In this document: piece after piece, positions 17,372-25,884 of the stretch
How positions within the stretch are numbered: the first letter of the stretch is position 1
Layout of the letters: every line of letters starts with the position of its first letter
Assembly: GCA_947494205.1 (NCBI GenBank)
Contig: CANLUH010000001.1
Location: 372,001 to 436,000 of the forward strand
Source of the DNA: an uncultured Flavobacteriaceae bacterium
GTDB lineage: Bacteria; Bacteroidota; Bacteroidia; Flavobacteriales; Flavobacteriaceae
Direction: 5' to 3'
DNA length: 64,000 bases
The notes under the pieces: generated by a model
Seen by the model: the letters and a program-made list of their open reading frames with translations, nothing else
What the model was told of the DNA's origin: nothing
Database searches by the model: none
Program-made: the position numbers and the translations under genes

Positions 17372-18585
17372 ATTGTTTCGCCTATACTGTTTCTTACCCA
17401 ATTAATTTCTCTAGTTACAGCGCCTATTATATCTGTTTGCATTTGATTTGGTAACACATCCCATGTGTAGGTTTCAATTTCTAAATGGTCTGTAAAATTA
17501 TTGGTTTTCCAAAGTTGTAATGTTTCAATTATATCGTCTTGCGTTGATTGTAAATCTTGATATTCTGCCAAAAACACAGGAACATGATAATGCGTTCTTA
17601 ACTCTTTAAAATTTGTTACAGTCATAGCTTCAATTGCTACATCCAAATCTCTAAATTTTAAATAGTTATTTTCATTCGTCTTAATAACCGCTTGATGCAA
17701 ATAATTAGGTTCGTGAAAAGGCCTTAAATAGCTTTGTAATTCTTCAATACTATTATTACTCTCTACGTTACATTTTAAAGCAGCACTTATCTGTACTTTG
17801 CCTATTTTAATAGCATTATCCTTCATTTTCTGGATAACCTCTACTGGCTTTTCGTATGCTATTGAGAAATGACAAACATCGAAACATAACTGAATATGTT
17901 CCCTTATAGCATTGTCCGCTTCATTTTCTGTACAGTTAGTGTTTTTCATTAATAACGGAACGCCTAATTTTAAAAGGTAATCGTTATAAAAATGTAAAAA
18001 CTCTTCCGAATTTTCAATAACCCCATCTGGTTCGGGTTCTATATCTAAATGCATACTTTTCCCTGTTCGGTTCTTTAAATCTATAAGGTGCTGCACAACA
18101 TCAATTAAAAAATCACAGGCTTTTATTTTAGCATCTTCCAACCTCTCTTCTGTTGCATACCAGTATTTATAAGATATTGGAGAGGTTGAAATCCCTCCTA
18201 ATATGTGTACAGGTACTAATGCTCCCAAAACATCAAATAATAGCATGGTGTATTCCTTTCGTAAGTCGGTAGTCCAATCTGGCGTATGTACCTGGTCTTT
18301 AATAGTCTCTCCATGAAAATTCCCATAAGGAAAACCATTTATGGTAAATACATAGACATTATTTAGTGTCATCCATTCTTTAAAGGCATGCAATTTTGAC
18401 TTATCACTTAATTCAATAGCTGCTTGATAGGACAATCTTAATCCAATGCCAAAAGGTTCTTTTTCTGAAACTCTTTGTTTAATATTAAGTAAATATACTT
18501 TTAGGTTTTCGAATATTTCAACCCACGATTCGCCTGCATGAATATTTGTGCAATAACTTAAATGCCCAGATTTACCTATTCTCAT
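17368..18585 (-). CDS. eboE: EboE-like metabolite traffic protein (xylose isomerase-like TIM barrel)
   Basis: The 405-residue protein is a sugar-phosphate isomerase/AP-endonuclease-like TIM barrel. It opens MRIGKSGHLSYCTNIHAGESW, which I associate with EboE. Acid and histidine residues that could bind a metal lie in LDIEPEPDG (about residue 175) and CFDVCHFS (about residue 231). The chemistry is unknown; the family is named for its place in the ebo cluster, linked in cyanobacteria to moving a scytonemin precursor to the periplasm. It overlaps eboD by four bases upstream and eboF by four downstream, showing tight coupling. Confidence 0.88.
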   Translation of the reverse strand: MRIGKSGHLSYCTNIHAGESWVEIFENLKVYLLNIKQRVSEKEPFGIGLRLSYQAAIELSDKSKLHAFKEWMTLNNVYVFTINGFPYGNFHGETIKDQVHTPDWTTDLRKEYTMLLFDVLGALVPVHILGGISTSPISYKYWYATEERLEDAKIKACDFLIDVVQHLIDLKNRTGKSMHLDIEPEPDGVIENSEEFLHFYNDYLLKLGVPLLMKNTNCTENEADNAIREHIQLCFDVCHFSIAYEKPVEVIQKMKDNAIKIGKVQISAALKCNVESNNSIEELQSYLRPFHEPNYLHQAVIKTNENNYLKFRDLDVAIEAMTVTNFKELRTHYHVPVFLAEYQDLQSTQDDIIETLQLWKTNNFTDHLEIETYTWDVLPNQMQTDIIGAVTREINWVRNSIGETI

Positions 18586-19769
18586 GCTTTTTGTTTTTCT
18601 ATGGTTTCAAATGTTTTAGCATAGTGTACAGCTTCATTTAATTTGGAGGTTTTCATGTCGTGAACTTCTTCTCCTTTACCTATTGCTTTTAATAGCATTA
18701 TTGTTAATATGCCTCCCAAATGTTCTCTAAATTCTTCCAAACCACTAATTAATTCTGAATTAATGGTATTGCCATTTTCAATATCAAATAATAATGGATG
18801 GGTTAAACTAAAGCCTAAGTTTTTAAAACTGTTTAAAATTCTTATCAAATCGTTTTCAGATAAATAACCTATTTTATGGGAATAGCAAGAATCTAAAACA
18901 ATACCTATAGCTACTGCTTCTCCATGTGTTAAAGTATAATCGGTAAGGTATTCTAACTTATGTGCTGCCCAATGCCCAAAATCTAAAGGTCTTGAGGATC
19001 CTTGCTCGAAGGGATCACCACTGGTTCCTATATGTTCTGTATGCAGTTCTGCACATCTAAAAACTAGGATTTCCATTGCTTTAAGGTCTCGATCATTCAA
19101 TAATTCGACGTTATCTTCTATCCAGTAAAAAAATGATGCATCTTTAATTAATGCTACTTTTATAGCTTCAGAAATTCCTGATCGCCAATCTCGGTCTGAT
19201 AGTGTTGTTAAAAATGTGCTGTCGTTTATAACGGCAAATGGTGGTTGAAATGTGCCAAGAAAGTTTTTCTTATTAAACAGATTAATGGAGTTTTTAACGC
19301 CTACTCCCGAATCGTTTTGAGATAATACAGTAGTAGGAATACGTATTAGTCTTACACCTCTATGCGCTATAGCGCTCGCAAAACCAACCATATCTATAAC
19401 AGCGCCTCCTCCAATAACTAAAACATAGGAATGTCTATCTATTTTTTCAGTGTTTAATAAATCGAGAACGTTTTCTACTGCTCCCCAATCATTCTTAATT
19501 TTTTCGCCACCTGCTACTAATAAAGGTTCTCCTTTTAATTCTACATTATGACAACATGTTTTAAAATAAGCTTGAATATCAATAATTAGATTTGGATGAT
19601 GCTGAAACATCCCTTCATCTAAAATAGCTACAGCCTTAGACATAGTATTACTATGTGTAGCCGTTAACACCTCTGCTAATAACGAGTTATTTTTATTAAA
19701 AATAGCTTCGGTAAATGAGATATTATAATTGAATTGAACTTGAAAATTTTGTTGTATAATTTTACTCAT
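18582..19769 (-). CDS. eboD: EboD-like sugar phosphate cyclase (3-dehydroquinate synthase family)
   Basis: The 395-residue protein has the dehydroquinate synthase fold: the NAD loop GGGAVIDMVGF (about residue 118), IPTTVLSQNDSGVG, KNFLGTFQPP, and zinc ligands in SEAIK (Glu), GHWAAH (His) and THGEAVAIG (His). The family includes DHQ synthase and the 2-epi-5-epi-valiolone-type cyclases, which cyclise sedoheptulose 7-phosphate. Genomic position in ebo argues for a secondary-metabolic cyclase rather than AroB. The exact product is not deducible. It overlaps eboE by four bases and follows eboC by 55. Confidence 0.88.
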   Translation of the reverse strand: MSKIIQQNFQVQFNYNISFTEAIFNKNNSLLAEVLTATHSNTMSKAVAILDEGMFQHHPNLIIDIQAYFKTCCHNVELKGEPLLVAGGEKIKNDWGAVENVLDLLNTEKIDRHSYVLVIGGGAVIDMVGFASAIAHRGVRLIRIPTTVLSQNDSGVGVKNSINLFNKKNFLGTFQPPFAVINDSTFLTTLSDRDWRSGISEAIKVALIKDASFFYWIEDNVELLNDRDLKAMEILVFRCAELHTEHIGTSGDPFEQGSSRPLDFGHWAAHKLEYLTDYTLTHGEAVAIGIVLDSCYSHKIGYLSENDLIRILNSFKNLGFSLTHPLLFDIENGNTINSELISGLEEFREHLGGILTIMLLKAIGKGEEVHDMKTSKLNEAVHYAKTFETIEKQKA

Positions 19770-19824
19770 AAATAATGTATCCTAGATTAATGCGTCCACC
19801 AATTAGTGTGTTCATTCTTTAAAA

Positions 19825-20712
19825 TTAAGTAACAGCATAGTGTTTTGCTATTATTATAGATATTGGAAGCAAACAAATAAGCAAAAGGGCATAATACCCA
19901 TTTGAAAAACCAGCGACATAAATGGCGTTTAGCGGAATTAGTGATAATACACCTATTTTAACTGCTTGTTGAATTTGTTTTGGATTATTCTGTTTTATAG
20001 CTCTTATTTTTGCAAATAAATTGATGCCAAACCAAAACAGTAAAAAAGGGATAGTGACCCATATATTCAAATAATCATTCAGCATTAAAATAACAAAAAA
20101 CAAGACTACTAGAGTATCTAATACAATGGCTTTAATAATTGAATTCTTATTATTACCATGTGCTTCTTTTTGTCCTACTAAAGTAATAGCGCCTACAAAT
20201 GCTAAAGGCACAAAACCAATAAACCATAATTCTTGAATAGTACTATTTAGTATACTCATACCCAATAATAAATTCACTGATCGACATAGCCCCATATTTA
20301 TTGGCCCTAAAACAGCATGGTGTTTTGCGAATTTATCGTAGCTTAATGCTAATACTGCAATTAAAAAGGCTAATAGCCCACTTAAAGTAGAGGCTAGAAA
20401 TGCAGCAATAATGCCCATAGAAAATAGAATTATTCCAAATAGAACAGCTTCATTCATTGAAATTTTACCGGTAGGCAAAACTCTCTCTGGTCTATTTAGT
20501 TTATCATCGTTATAATCGAAAACATCATTAAACACGATACCTCCTGCATATAAACCAATAGTAGCTACTATTAATAGAACCATAGCTTCTAATTTAATAG
20601 TTACTACTTCCTGAAAAAAAACACCAGCAATAGCAAATCCAGCAATAACATCTGAAATAGCTGTTAAAATATTAGCCGGCCTTGCCATTCTTAAAAAAGA
20701 ACCAAATCTCAT
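19825..20712 (-). CDS. eboC: EboC-like UbiA-family prenyltransferase
   Basis: The 295-residue protein has about eight to nine membrane segments and the UbiA aspartate signature NDVFDYNDDKLNRPER (residues about 61-76), matching NDxxDxxxD. A second polar motif, SYDKFAKHHAVLGP, lies near residue 125. UbiA enzymes attach prenyl chains to aromatic or cyclic acceptors at the membrane. EboC is an established subgroup of unknown acceptor; with the DHQS-like EboD upstream in metabolism, a cyclitol-type acceptor is an attractive guess. One base separates its start from the eboB stop. Confidence 0.88.
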   Translation of the reverse strand: MRFGSFLRMARPANILTAISDVIAGFAIAGVFFQEVVTIKLEAMVLLIVATIGLYAGGIVFNDVFDYNDDKLNRPERVLPTGKISMNEAVLFGIILFSMGIIAAFLASTLSGLLAFLIAVLALSYDKFAKHHAVLGPINMGLCRSVNLLLGMSILNSTIQELWFIGFVPLAFVGAITLVGQKEAHGNNKNSIIKAIVLDTLVVLFFVILMLNDYLNIWVTIPFLLFWFGINLFAKIRAIKQNNPKQIQQAVKIGVLSLIPLNAIYVAGFSNGYYALLLICLLPISIIIAKHYAVT

Positions 20713-20713
20713 T

Positions 20714-21619
20714 TTAGTTTTTAATTATATTGGAATACGTTTTTTTAACAAACTCCTGTCCTCTTAATACTGAATTACCGTTTAATAATTCTTTCTCTTC
20801 TATTGTAATCTCTTTTAGCCAATCTGCTTCATTAAATTGTCCGCTTTGTCCATAAACATCTAATGCATTTTTATAACAGGTTAGATGTATATCTTCTTTA
20901 GAAACGCCTCTTTCTTTCATAAGCGATGCTGTTTTTGGTACTGCTAAAGGATCACTCACGCCCCAATCTGCAGAACTATCTACAATAATTCTTTCAGAGC
21001 CATATTGCTTAACAATATCTACCATTCTTTCATTACCCATTTTAGTGTTCGGGTAAATAGTAAATGCTGCCCAATAACCACGGTCTAAAACATCTTTTAC
21101 GGTTTCTTCATTGTTATGATCTATAACCACCATAGATGGAGACACGCCATGTTCCTCTAAAACGTCCATACTTTTTATTGTTCCATTTTTTTTATCACGG
21201 TGTGGTGTGTGTACCATTATAGGTAGCTTCAACTCTTTAGCTAATTCTATTTGTTGTCTAAAGTATTTATCTTCTGCTTTGGTTTGATCATCGTAACCAA
21301 TTTCTCCAATAGCAACTACGCCTTCTTTAGAAGCGTATAACGGTAATAAGTCCATGACTTGCTCTGCTAAAGCTTCGTTATTCGCTTCTTTAGAGTTTAA
21401 ACCAATAGTACAGTAGTGTTTAATTCCAAACTGGGAAGCACGAAACCGTTCCCAATTGACTAGACTATTAAAATAGTCTTGAAAAGAACCGACTGAGGTT
21501 CTTGGTTGCCCCATCCAAAATGCGGGTTCTATAACGGCAACTATTCCTGCTGCTCTCATGGCTTCATAATCGTCTGTTGTTCGGGAAACCATGTGAATAT
21601 GTGGATCTATATATTGCAT
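20714..21619 (-). CDS. eboB: EboB-like TatD-family metal-dependent hydrolase
   Basis: The 301-residue protein starts MQYIDPHIHM, giving the DxHxH metal motif of the amidohydrolase/TatD superfamily. Further ligands appear as AIGEIGYD (Glu, about residue 102), MVHTPHRDKK (His, about 136), VIDHNNEE (His, about 168) and VDSSADWG (Asp, about 219). The EboB subgroup has no known substrate. It follows eboA by 14 bases and precedes eboC by one base, as expected for the ebo order A-B-C-D-E-F, which is fully preserved here. Confidence 0.87.
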   Translation of the reverse strand: MQYIDPHIHMVSRTTDDYEAMRAAGIVAVIEPAFWMGQPRTSVGSFQDYFNSLVNWERFRASQFGIKHYCTIGLNSKEANNEALAEQVMDLLPLYASKEGVVAIGEIGYDDQTKAEDKYFRQQIELAKELKLPIMVHTPHRDKKNGTIKSMDVLEEHGVSPSMVVIDHNNEETVKDVLDRGYWAAFTIYPNTKMGNERMVDIVKQYGSERIIVDSSADWGVSDPLAVPKTASLMKERGVSKEDIHLTCYKNALDVYGQSGQFNEADWLKEITIEEKELLNGNSVLRGQEFVKKTYSNIIKN

Positions 21620-21633
21620 ATATTTAGTCTTTA

Positions 21634-22434
21634 TTAATTATTGTATTGTTTTCCTATCTCAACCCAAATGGTTTTGTATTCTTGTGCATTTGGGTTTACA
21701 CCTTCTAAAACTGTTTCTGCTGCTTTACGTTCTAAGTCATTGGTAGAAGCTACAGCTTTTTTTAATGTTTCTTGCAGTTCAGGGTTATTATATCCAGACA
21801 TTAATTGCCATACTTCTGGAGACACTGTTCGCCCAGCAGACCATCTCTCATGTATATAATCGTTGAGCACTAGTGCTAATTTTTGATTATTCCGTTCTAG
21901 AAGGTTATATATTTTATATAATGGGCGCCCCATAAAAATAGCTTTTAATACTAATTGATTCCAAGCCTCTTCCGATAAAAAATAAGCTGCATAAGGATTA
22001 TTTAGTGCAATAGCATCAAAAACATCTGTAACATTGGTTCGTACTCCTTCTTCTGCAAGGGAACTAAAATTTTCCGCATTTTCTAAAAAGAAAAGATTCT
22101 TATAAAAATCTACTTGTTCTTTAATACTACAGGTTTCAAAAAGTCTTTTTAATATTGCTTTACTATTTTCCTTAGGTAAATTAACCATAAGTAACGCTCT
22201 ACAAAGGGACTGTTTATTCCATTTGCTTTCAGAAAAAGAGGGGTATTGTTTTTCTAAATACAATAGTTCTTCAGCATCCCAAACTGTTAAATCGTTCGAT
22301 ATAAAACGAAAAACCAAACTGTAAATGAGGATGAATTGGTTTCCCAACTCATCCGTTTCTATAAGTTGTCTCTTATTAGTAAACCAGTTTACTTCTTCTA
22401 CTGTTAATTTTTTTAAAACCAGTTCTTGTAACAT
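21634..22434 (-). CDS. eboA: EboA-domain protein
   Basis: The 266-residue protein is soluble and mainly helical, with repeated charged amphipathic helices and no catalytic motif visible. It was recognised chiefly from its place at the head of eboB-F and from the WFTNKR.../DLERKAAETVLEG segments resembling EboA proteins. No biochemical role is established for the family; a scaffold or binding role is possible. It begins 34 bases after the ferritin-like gene ends, so the whole set from 25457 downward reads as one operon. Confidence 0.8.
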   Translation of the reverse strand: MLQELVLKKLTVEEVNWFTNKRQLIETDELGNQFILIYSLVFRFISNDLTVWDAEELLYLEKQYPSFSESKWNKQSLCRALLMVNLPKENSKAILKRLFETCSIKEQVDFYKNLFFLENAENFSSLAEEGVRTNVTDVFDAIALNNPYAAYFLSEEAWNQLVLKAIFMGRPLYKIYNLLERNNQKLALVLNDYIHERWSAGRTVSPEVWQLMSGYNNPELQETLKKAVASTNDLERKAAETVLEGVNPNAQEYKTIWVEIGKQYNN

Positions 22435-22468
22435 TCTAATATAATCTTGAGGTTTTATAAACAGGTTT

Positions 22469-23647
22469 TTACGAATTAAGCGTTGTTAGCTCTTCTACTG
22501 TCAAGTCTTCTTTAGCGACATATTCATAGCTTGGTCCTGCAACATATCCTGGGTTATTAGGATCTGGAAGTGCCATTAATTTTAATGCGTACAAACGTAA
22601 TGCGTACATAGATCCCATAGCGTTATTTAATTTATCTGGTTCTCCATTAAATGTCTCGTGAAGACTGTTTAAAAGATTAGTATAATTATAGTTGAATAAA
22701 TTACTGCTTAAAAACGCTAAAGAACTAGGTGGATAATTACTTGTTTTAGGGTTTTCTTTCATATTAGGAACTTGACTTGGAAAGAACGGAATCTCTGCTC
22801 CTGAGTATGAATAACCTACTTCTGCGCTAGAATCTTCCTCTAACTCTTTACCCATATAGATTTCTTCAAATCTGTAGTAATGTGCTGGCTCATGTTCTCC
22901 TGCTGCTTCATCACCATCTTTAATAAAAGGATCTGTTGAAGAGCCTTCTCCTTGATCTACAATTAAATCTATCGCTTTTTTTGCCGAATCTAAATCGGTT
23001 ACTGGAAACAATTCGTTACTTGGAAACCATTTTGTATTGACTACTTGTCGTTCTGGATCTCCCGTAAAAATAGTGGTACACTCTAATTGTGCTGTAATTT
23101 CAAGAACTTCTAATAGAATCTTAATGTATCCATAGTACTCGCCAATAGTTAAATTTTCTTTGTTTTCTAAAGCTTTTGCTTTTTCTTGTAGTTCTGCTTT
23201 TAGTGCTTCTAAATTTCCAGAATCCGCTATTTTGACTCTATCCATTAAATGTAATCCTAATTTTATATCTATAGGATCTTCTGGCTCTTCAATAACCATA
23301 AACACATTTTTCACTAAGTTTTTAGAGAATTTGGCAATTGGAACTGTCAAACTTCCTTCTACTCCACCAGGAAGAGGCCCAGGGTAATTAGGAACAAAAC
23401 TTGGTTTATTTAATACAGGTGAACCTCCTATAGCATTTAGTATATTACAGGCAATTGTTAAGTGTAACATCTCTTCTATAACTACAGACTTTATGAGTCC
23501 TGCAATTTTTGTGTTTTCGGTATTTGCTAAAGAAAACATTGCTGTTAAATATGGAGGAATTGTAGCATGTTCGAGTTCTACTGCTGTTTGTACAGCGTTT
23601 CGTAATGCGTCTATAGAATCTATTTTTATATTTTTAAGTAAAATCAT
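22469..23647 (-). CDS. Ferritin-like protein resembling the C-terminal half of VioB (imine dimer synthase)
   Basis: The 392-residue protein is of the ferritin-like type found in VioB/StaD/RebD enzymes, which couple amino-acid-derived imines into dimers. Residues 11-30 (SIDALRNAVQ...ELEHATI) correspond to the first metal helix (Glu26, His27). VVIEEMLH (Glu58, Glu59, His62) is the second, with the N..L.A.GG..P segment after it. EHEPAHYYRF (about residue 248) is a further family signature with possible ligands. The matching N-terminal half of VioB is encoded just upstream as a separate gene, 28 bases away. No tryptophan oxidase (VioA-like) gene lies in the window, so the imine donor is unknown. 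Confidence 0.78.
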   Translation of the reverse strand: MILLKNIKIDSIDALRNAVQTAVELEHATIPPYLTAMFSLANTENTKIAGLIKSVVIEEMLHLTIACNILNAIGGSPVLNKPSFVPNYPGPLPGGVEGSLTVPIAKFSKNLVKNVFMVIEEPEDPIDIKLGLHLMDRVKIADSGNLEALKAELQEKAKALENKENLTIGEYYGYIKILLEVLEITAQLECTTIFTGDPERQVVNTKWFPSNELFPVTDLDSAKKAIDLIVDQGEGSSTDPFIKDGDEAAGEHEPAHYYRFEEIYMGKELEEDSSAEVGYSYSGAEIPFFPSQVPNMKENPKTSNYPPSSLAFLSSNLFNYNYTNLLNSLHETFNGEPDKLNNAMGSMYALRLYALKLMALPDPNNPGYVAGPSYEYVAKEDLTVEELTTLNS

Positions 23648-23675
23648 GATGTTAAATTTTGAATTAGTGGTTTGC

Positions 23676-25457
23676 TTAGGCGTTTACTTCATTTTGTTCT
23701 TTCTCTTCTAAAACCTTAGTCAAATAGGTCAAAATCATTTGCTGTTTGTCTTTAGACAAGTCTCTAGTAACAGGCATATAATTAGGATCAGAAACGTCCT
23801 TCCCAAAAACAAACTTCAATATTTTTGCATGTTCTTCTACTACTTCTCGTTGGGCTAATTTGAATATTCCTTTAGACATAATAGGATATAAATTAGAAAA
23901 CAACTGCATCACGGGTTGTAAATCTGCCCATGTTGGGTTTGCTATTATTTTAGGATCTACACTATCGAAAACTAAAACACTTATAAAATTAGATTGGTTA
24001 CAATTTGCAAAAAAATCACCCTCTAAATTATAGGTAATAGCGTATACTTGACCATCTATGAAATCTCTAGGATTTCCAGGGTCTCCAGCTTCTAATGCCA
24101 TAGTTGCTATTCCTTTTTCGTTAGTTGTTATAGCTGCGCTAAATTTTAAAGCACTTGTTGGCACTCCTAATGGCGGATTATCTGGTGCTTGTAATAAGGT
24201 AACGGTATCAAATCGTGTAGTGACCGATACATTTGCTAGGGGTTTCCCAAATTGAGTAGCGTAAAATTTAACTTCTGCTTTATCTGAAGGATTCATACGA
24301 TACACATATGTATCTGCAACTACATAATTAGGTTGTTCTTGGAATATTACTGTTGTACTCTCATTTAACCCAAAAACATTAGTTTGAGAAGCAGAGTAAT
24401 CTAGAATAACTAAGGGATTAGATTGTACCTGTTCGTATTGTTCATCGGTTAAATCGAACGAGCAAATTCCGGATTCTAGTTCATACCATCCTGGAGTATT
24501 ATAATTTACTTTACCAATGTAGTTATAATCTGGATTACTTGGTGTCCCTGTATTTATAGCCAATACTAAGTTGGCTGTTTCAACAATACCAACACCAGCT
24601 TTTGCTATTTTTTCGGCTTTTCCTTCTGCATCAATAATGTCTAAAGGTTTTTCAGGGGCAATTCCGAATTGTAATGAGTTAGAAAAATTCATGACCACTT
24701 TTTTAAGTGTATCATCAACAATGGCCATTGCATAGTTTACGGTTGAAACTTGTGGAAATAACTGTCTTCCATTTATATGATGAATAGGCTCCTCTTTAAA
24801 TGCAGGTCCAATTGTGCCTACCATCCTTCCAATTGTAAATTCTGGAGACATACGATCACTATTATAGCGATCTACTGTAAATTGAATGGATAGCGCATCT
24901 TGACTCGTATTTTTTAATTCTTTAAGATATCTTGAATTTGATTTCTCGATATTCCATTCTAAATTCTTTATTATAGATTGATAACTTGCTGTTGCTCCTG
25001 CAGACCCCTTTTTATCTGTAGATCTACTAAACCAAAGATTTGTGAATGCCGCAACTTCGTAATCTCCTTTAACATAAGTAGTTTCTCCTTGACCAATACG
25101 AACAATTAATCCCCAAATTTCCGAAACTCCTTGTTGCTGCGAATCTAGATCTACCATTTTTCCAGCTACACGACTTTCGGTATCCATGACGCTCATTCCT
25201 ATAATTGGATCTTCTTTAGGGTCTTTAGTAGTTGTACCATCTAAATAGGTAACACTGTGTATTGTTAAATCTATTAACCTAAAGTTTCCTGTACCATCAG
25301 GATTCCACCAGCCATTTGCATTTTTTTCATCTCGGTAGTCTTGATAACTAGGTTGAAAGGTAGCGTTATTAAAGTGGTTTGGATCATTGTTTACGGTTGA
25401 AACATCCGACTGAAATTTACCAGAAAACGTCAGTCTTGGTGAGTTTAAATAAGACAT
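23676..25457 (-). CDS. Protein resembling the N-terminal half of VioB
   Basis: The 593-residue soluble protein aligns, from memory of Chromobacterium VioB, at both ends of that enzyme's first half. The start MSYLNSPRLTFSGKF corresponds to MSILDFPRIHFRGW, YPIMSKGIFKLAQR (near residue 525) to YPFMSDKVFSLADR, and YMPVTRDLS to YMPSTRELS just before the ferritin-like half. Between them lies a long beta-rich region. VioB is one chain of about 1000 residues; here its halves are two adjacent genes. This is the first gene of the operon, with a near-perfect palindrome 32 bases upstream of its start. The function as part of a dimer-forming enzyme is inferred. Confidence 0.75.
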   Translation of the reverse strand: MSYLNSPRLTFSGKFQSDVSTVNNDPNHFNNATFQPSYQDYRDEKNANGWWNPDGTGNFRLIDLTIHSVTYLDGTTTKDPKEDPIIGMSVMDTESRVAGKMVDLDSQQQGVSEIWGLIVRIGQGETTYVKGDYEVAAFTNLWFSRSTDKKGSAGATASYQSIIKNLEWNIEKSNSRYLKELKNTSQDALSIQFTVDRYNSDRMSPEFTIGRMVGTIGPAFKEEPIHHINGRQLFPQVSTVNYAMAIVDDTLKKVVMNFSNSLQFGIAPEKPLDIIDAEGKAEKIAKAGVGIVETANLVLAINTGTPSNPDYNYIGKVNYNTPGWYELESGICSFDLTDEQYEQVQSNPLVILDYSASQTNVFGLNESTTVIFQEQPNYVVADTYVYRMNPSDKAEVKFYATQFGKPLANVSVTTRFDTVTLLQAPDNPPLGVPTSALKFSAAITTNEKGIATMALEAGDPGNPRDFIDGQVYAITYNLEGDFFANCNQSNFISVLVFDSVDPKIIANPTWADLQPVMQLFSNLYPIMSKGIFKLAQREVVEEHAKILKFVFGKDVSDPNYMPVTRDLSKDKQQMILTYLTKVLEEKEQNEVNA

Positions 25458-25488
25458 ATTAAAATTATTGGTTAATTAATAGTTTTAG

Positions 25489-25506
25489 ACAATAGATGTC
25501 TATTGT
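25489..25506. promoter_or_regulatory. Palindromic candidate operator of the ebo/VioB-like operon
   Basis: ACAATAGA and TCTATTGT face each other across TG, 32-49 bases upstream of the first start codon. The symmetry and position fit a dimeric repressor or activator site for the whole eight-gene operon. No cognate regulator is encoded in the operon. Confidence 0.45.
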
Positions 25507-25766
25507 TATTCGATTTTTCTTTAAAATTACTAGGTTACATAATCTAATTCAAGCTTAATTTACATCATATTTTTCACTTAAATCTAATTTTGCAATCTGT
25601 TTTATTTTTAATTTAATTTATAAAGATCTTATTCTGTTATAAATTATCCTAGGGTATAAATACCTGTTTTTATTAAGATAGTGCATTCTATTTATACTTG
25701 TAGCAATATGAATGATTAGAAATTGAAGACTTCTTTTATCAAATCATATAATTTTGAAGACAAAGA

Positions 25767-25802
25767 AAAACCCGAAAAACTTATGTAAGCTTTTCGGGTT
25801 TT
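25767..25802 (-). terminator. ftsZ terminator
   Basis: AAACCCGAAAA and TTTTCGGGTTT pair around CTTATGTAAG, followed by T/A-rich sequence in both directions. It ends the dcw transcript about 80 bases after ftsZ. Its arms match the ebo operon terminator at 15433-15464. Confidence 0.85.
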
Positions 25803-25826
25803 ATTTAATATACTTTTTGTGAATCT

Positions 25827-25872
25827 GTTCTCGATACGATTTCTCATGTCTTCAAAATCACTCGAACTGACG
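25827..25872. repeat. REP-like intergenic element R1, copy 1 (TTCTCGATAC...TGACG)
   Basis: GTTCTCGATACGATTT leads into a short loop and then AAAATCACTCGAACTGACG, giving an imperfect hairpin. A second member with the same ends lies at 40804-40850. It lies just downstream of ftsZ. Confidence 0.55.
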
Positions 25873-25884
25873 TCTCTTCAATTC

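Larger units (their letters stand above)
25458..25884. other. Intergenic region between ftsZ and the ebo/VioB-like operon
   Basis: This 427-base gap contains, from right to left, a REP-like element (25827-25872), the ftsZ terminator (25767-25802), about 200 bases of AT-rich sequence without a recognisable gene, and a palindrome (25489-25506) near the operon start. I could not settle on a -7 box: TAATTTTA at 25460-25467 is too close to the ATG. Confidence 0.5.

Noticed and set aside
17372-17401. Upstream start of eboF giving ten extra residues
   Set aside because: It lies inside eboE; the ATG at 17371 overlaps the eboE stop as ATGA and gives a family-like N-terminus (MKQTVVINV).
20848-20862. 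TGTCCGCTTTGTCC as a third twin GCGGACA-type site
   Set aside because: It lies within eboB coding sequence, the second unit is incomplete and the spacing differs.
15527-25457. The ebo operon as a transposon or integrative element
   Set aside because: No integrase, transposase, tRNA junction or terminal inverted repeats were seen; only the terminator likeness supports insertion.
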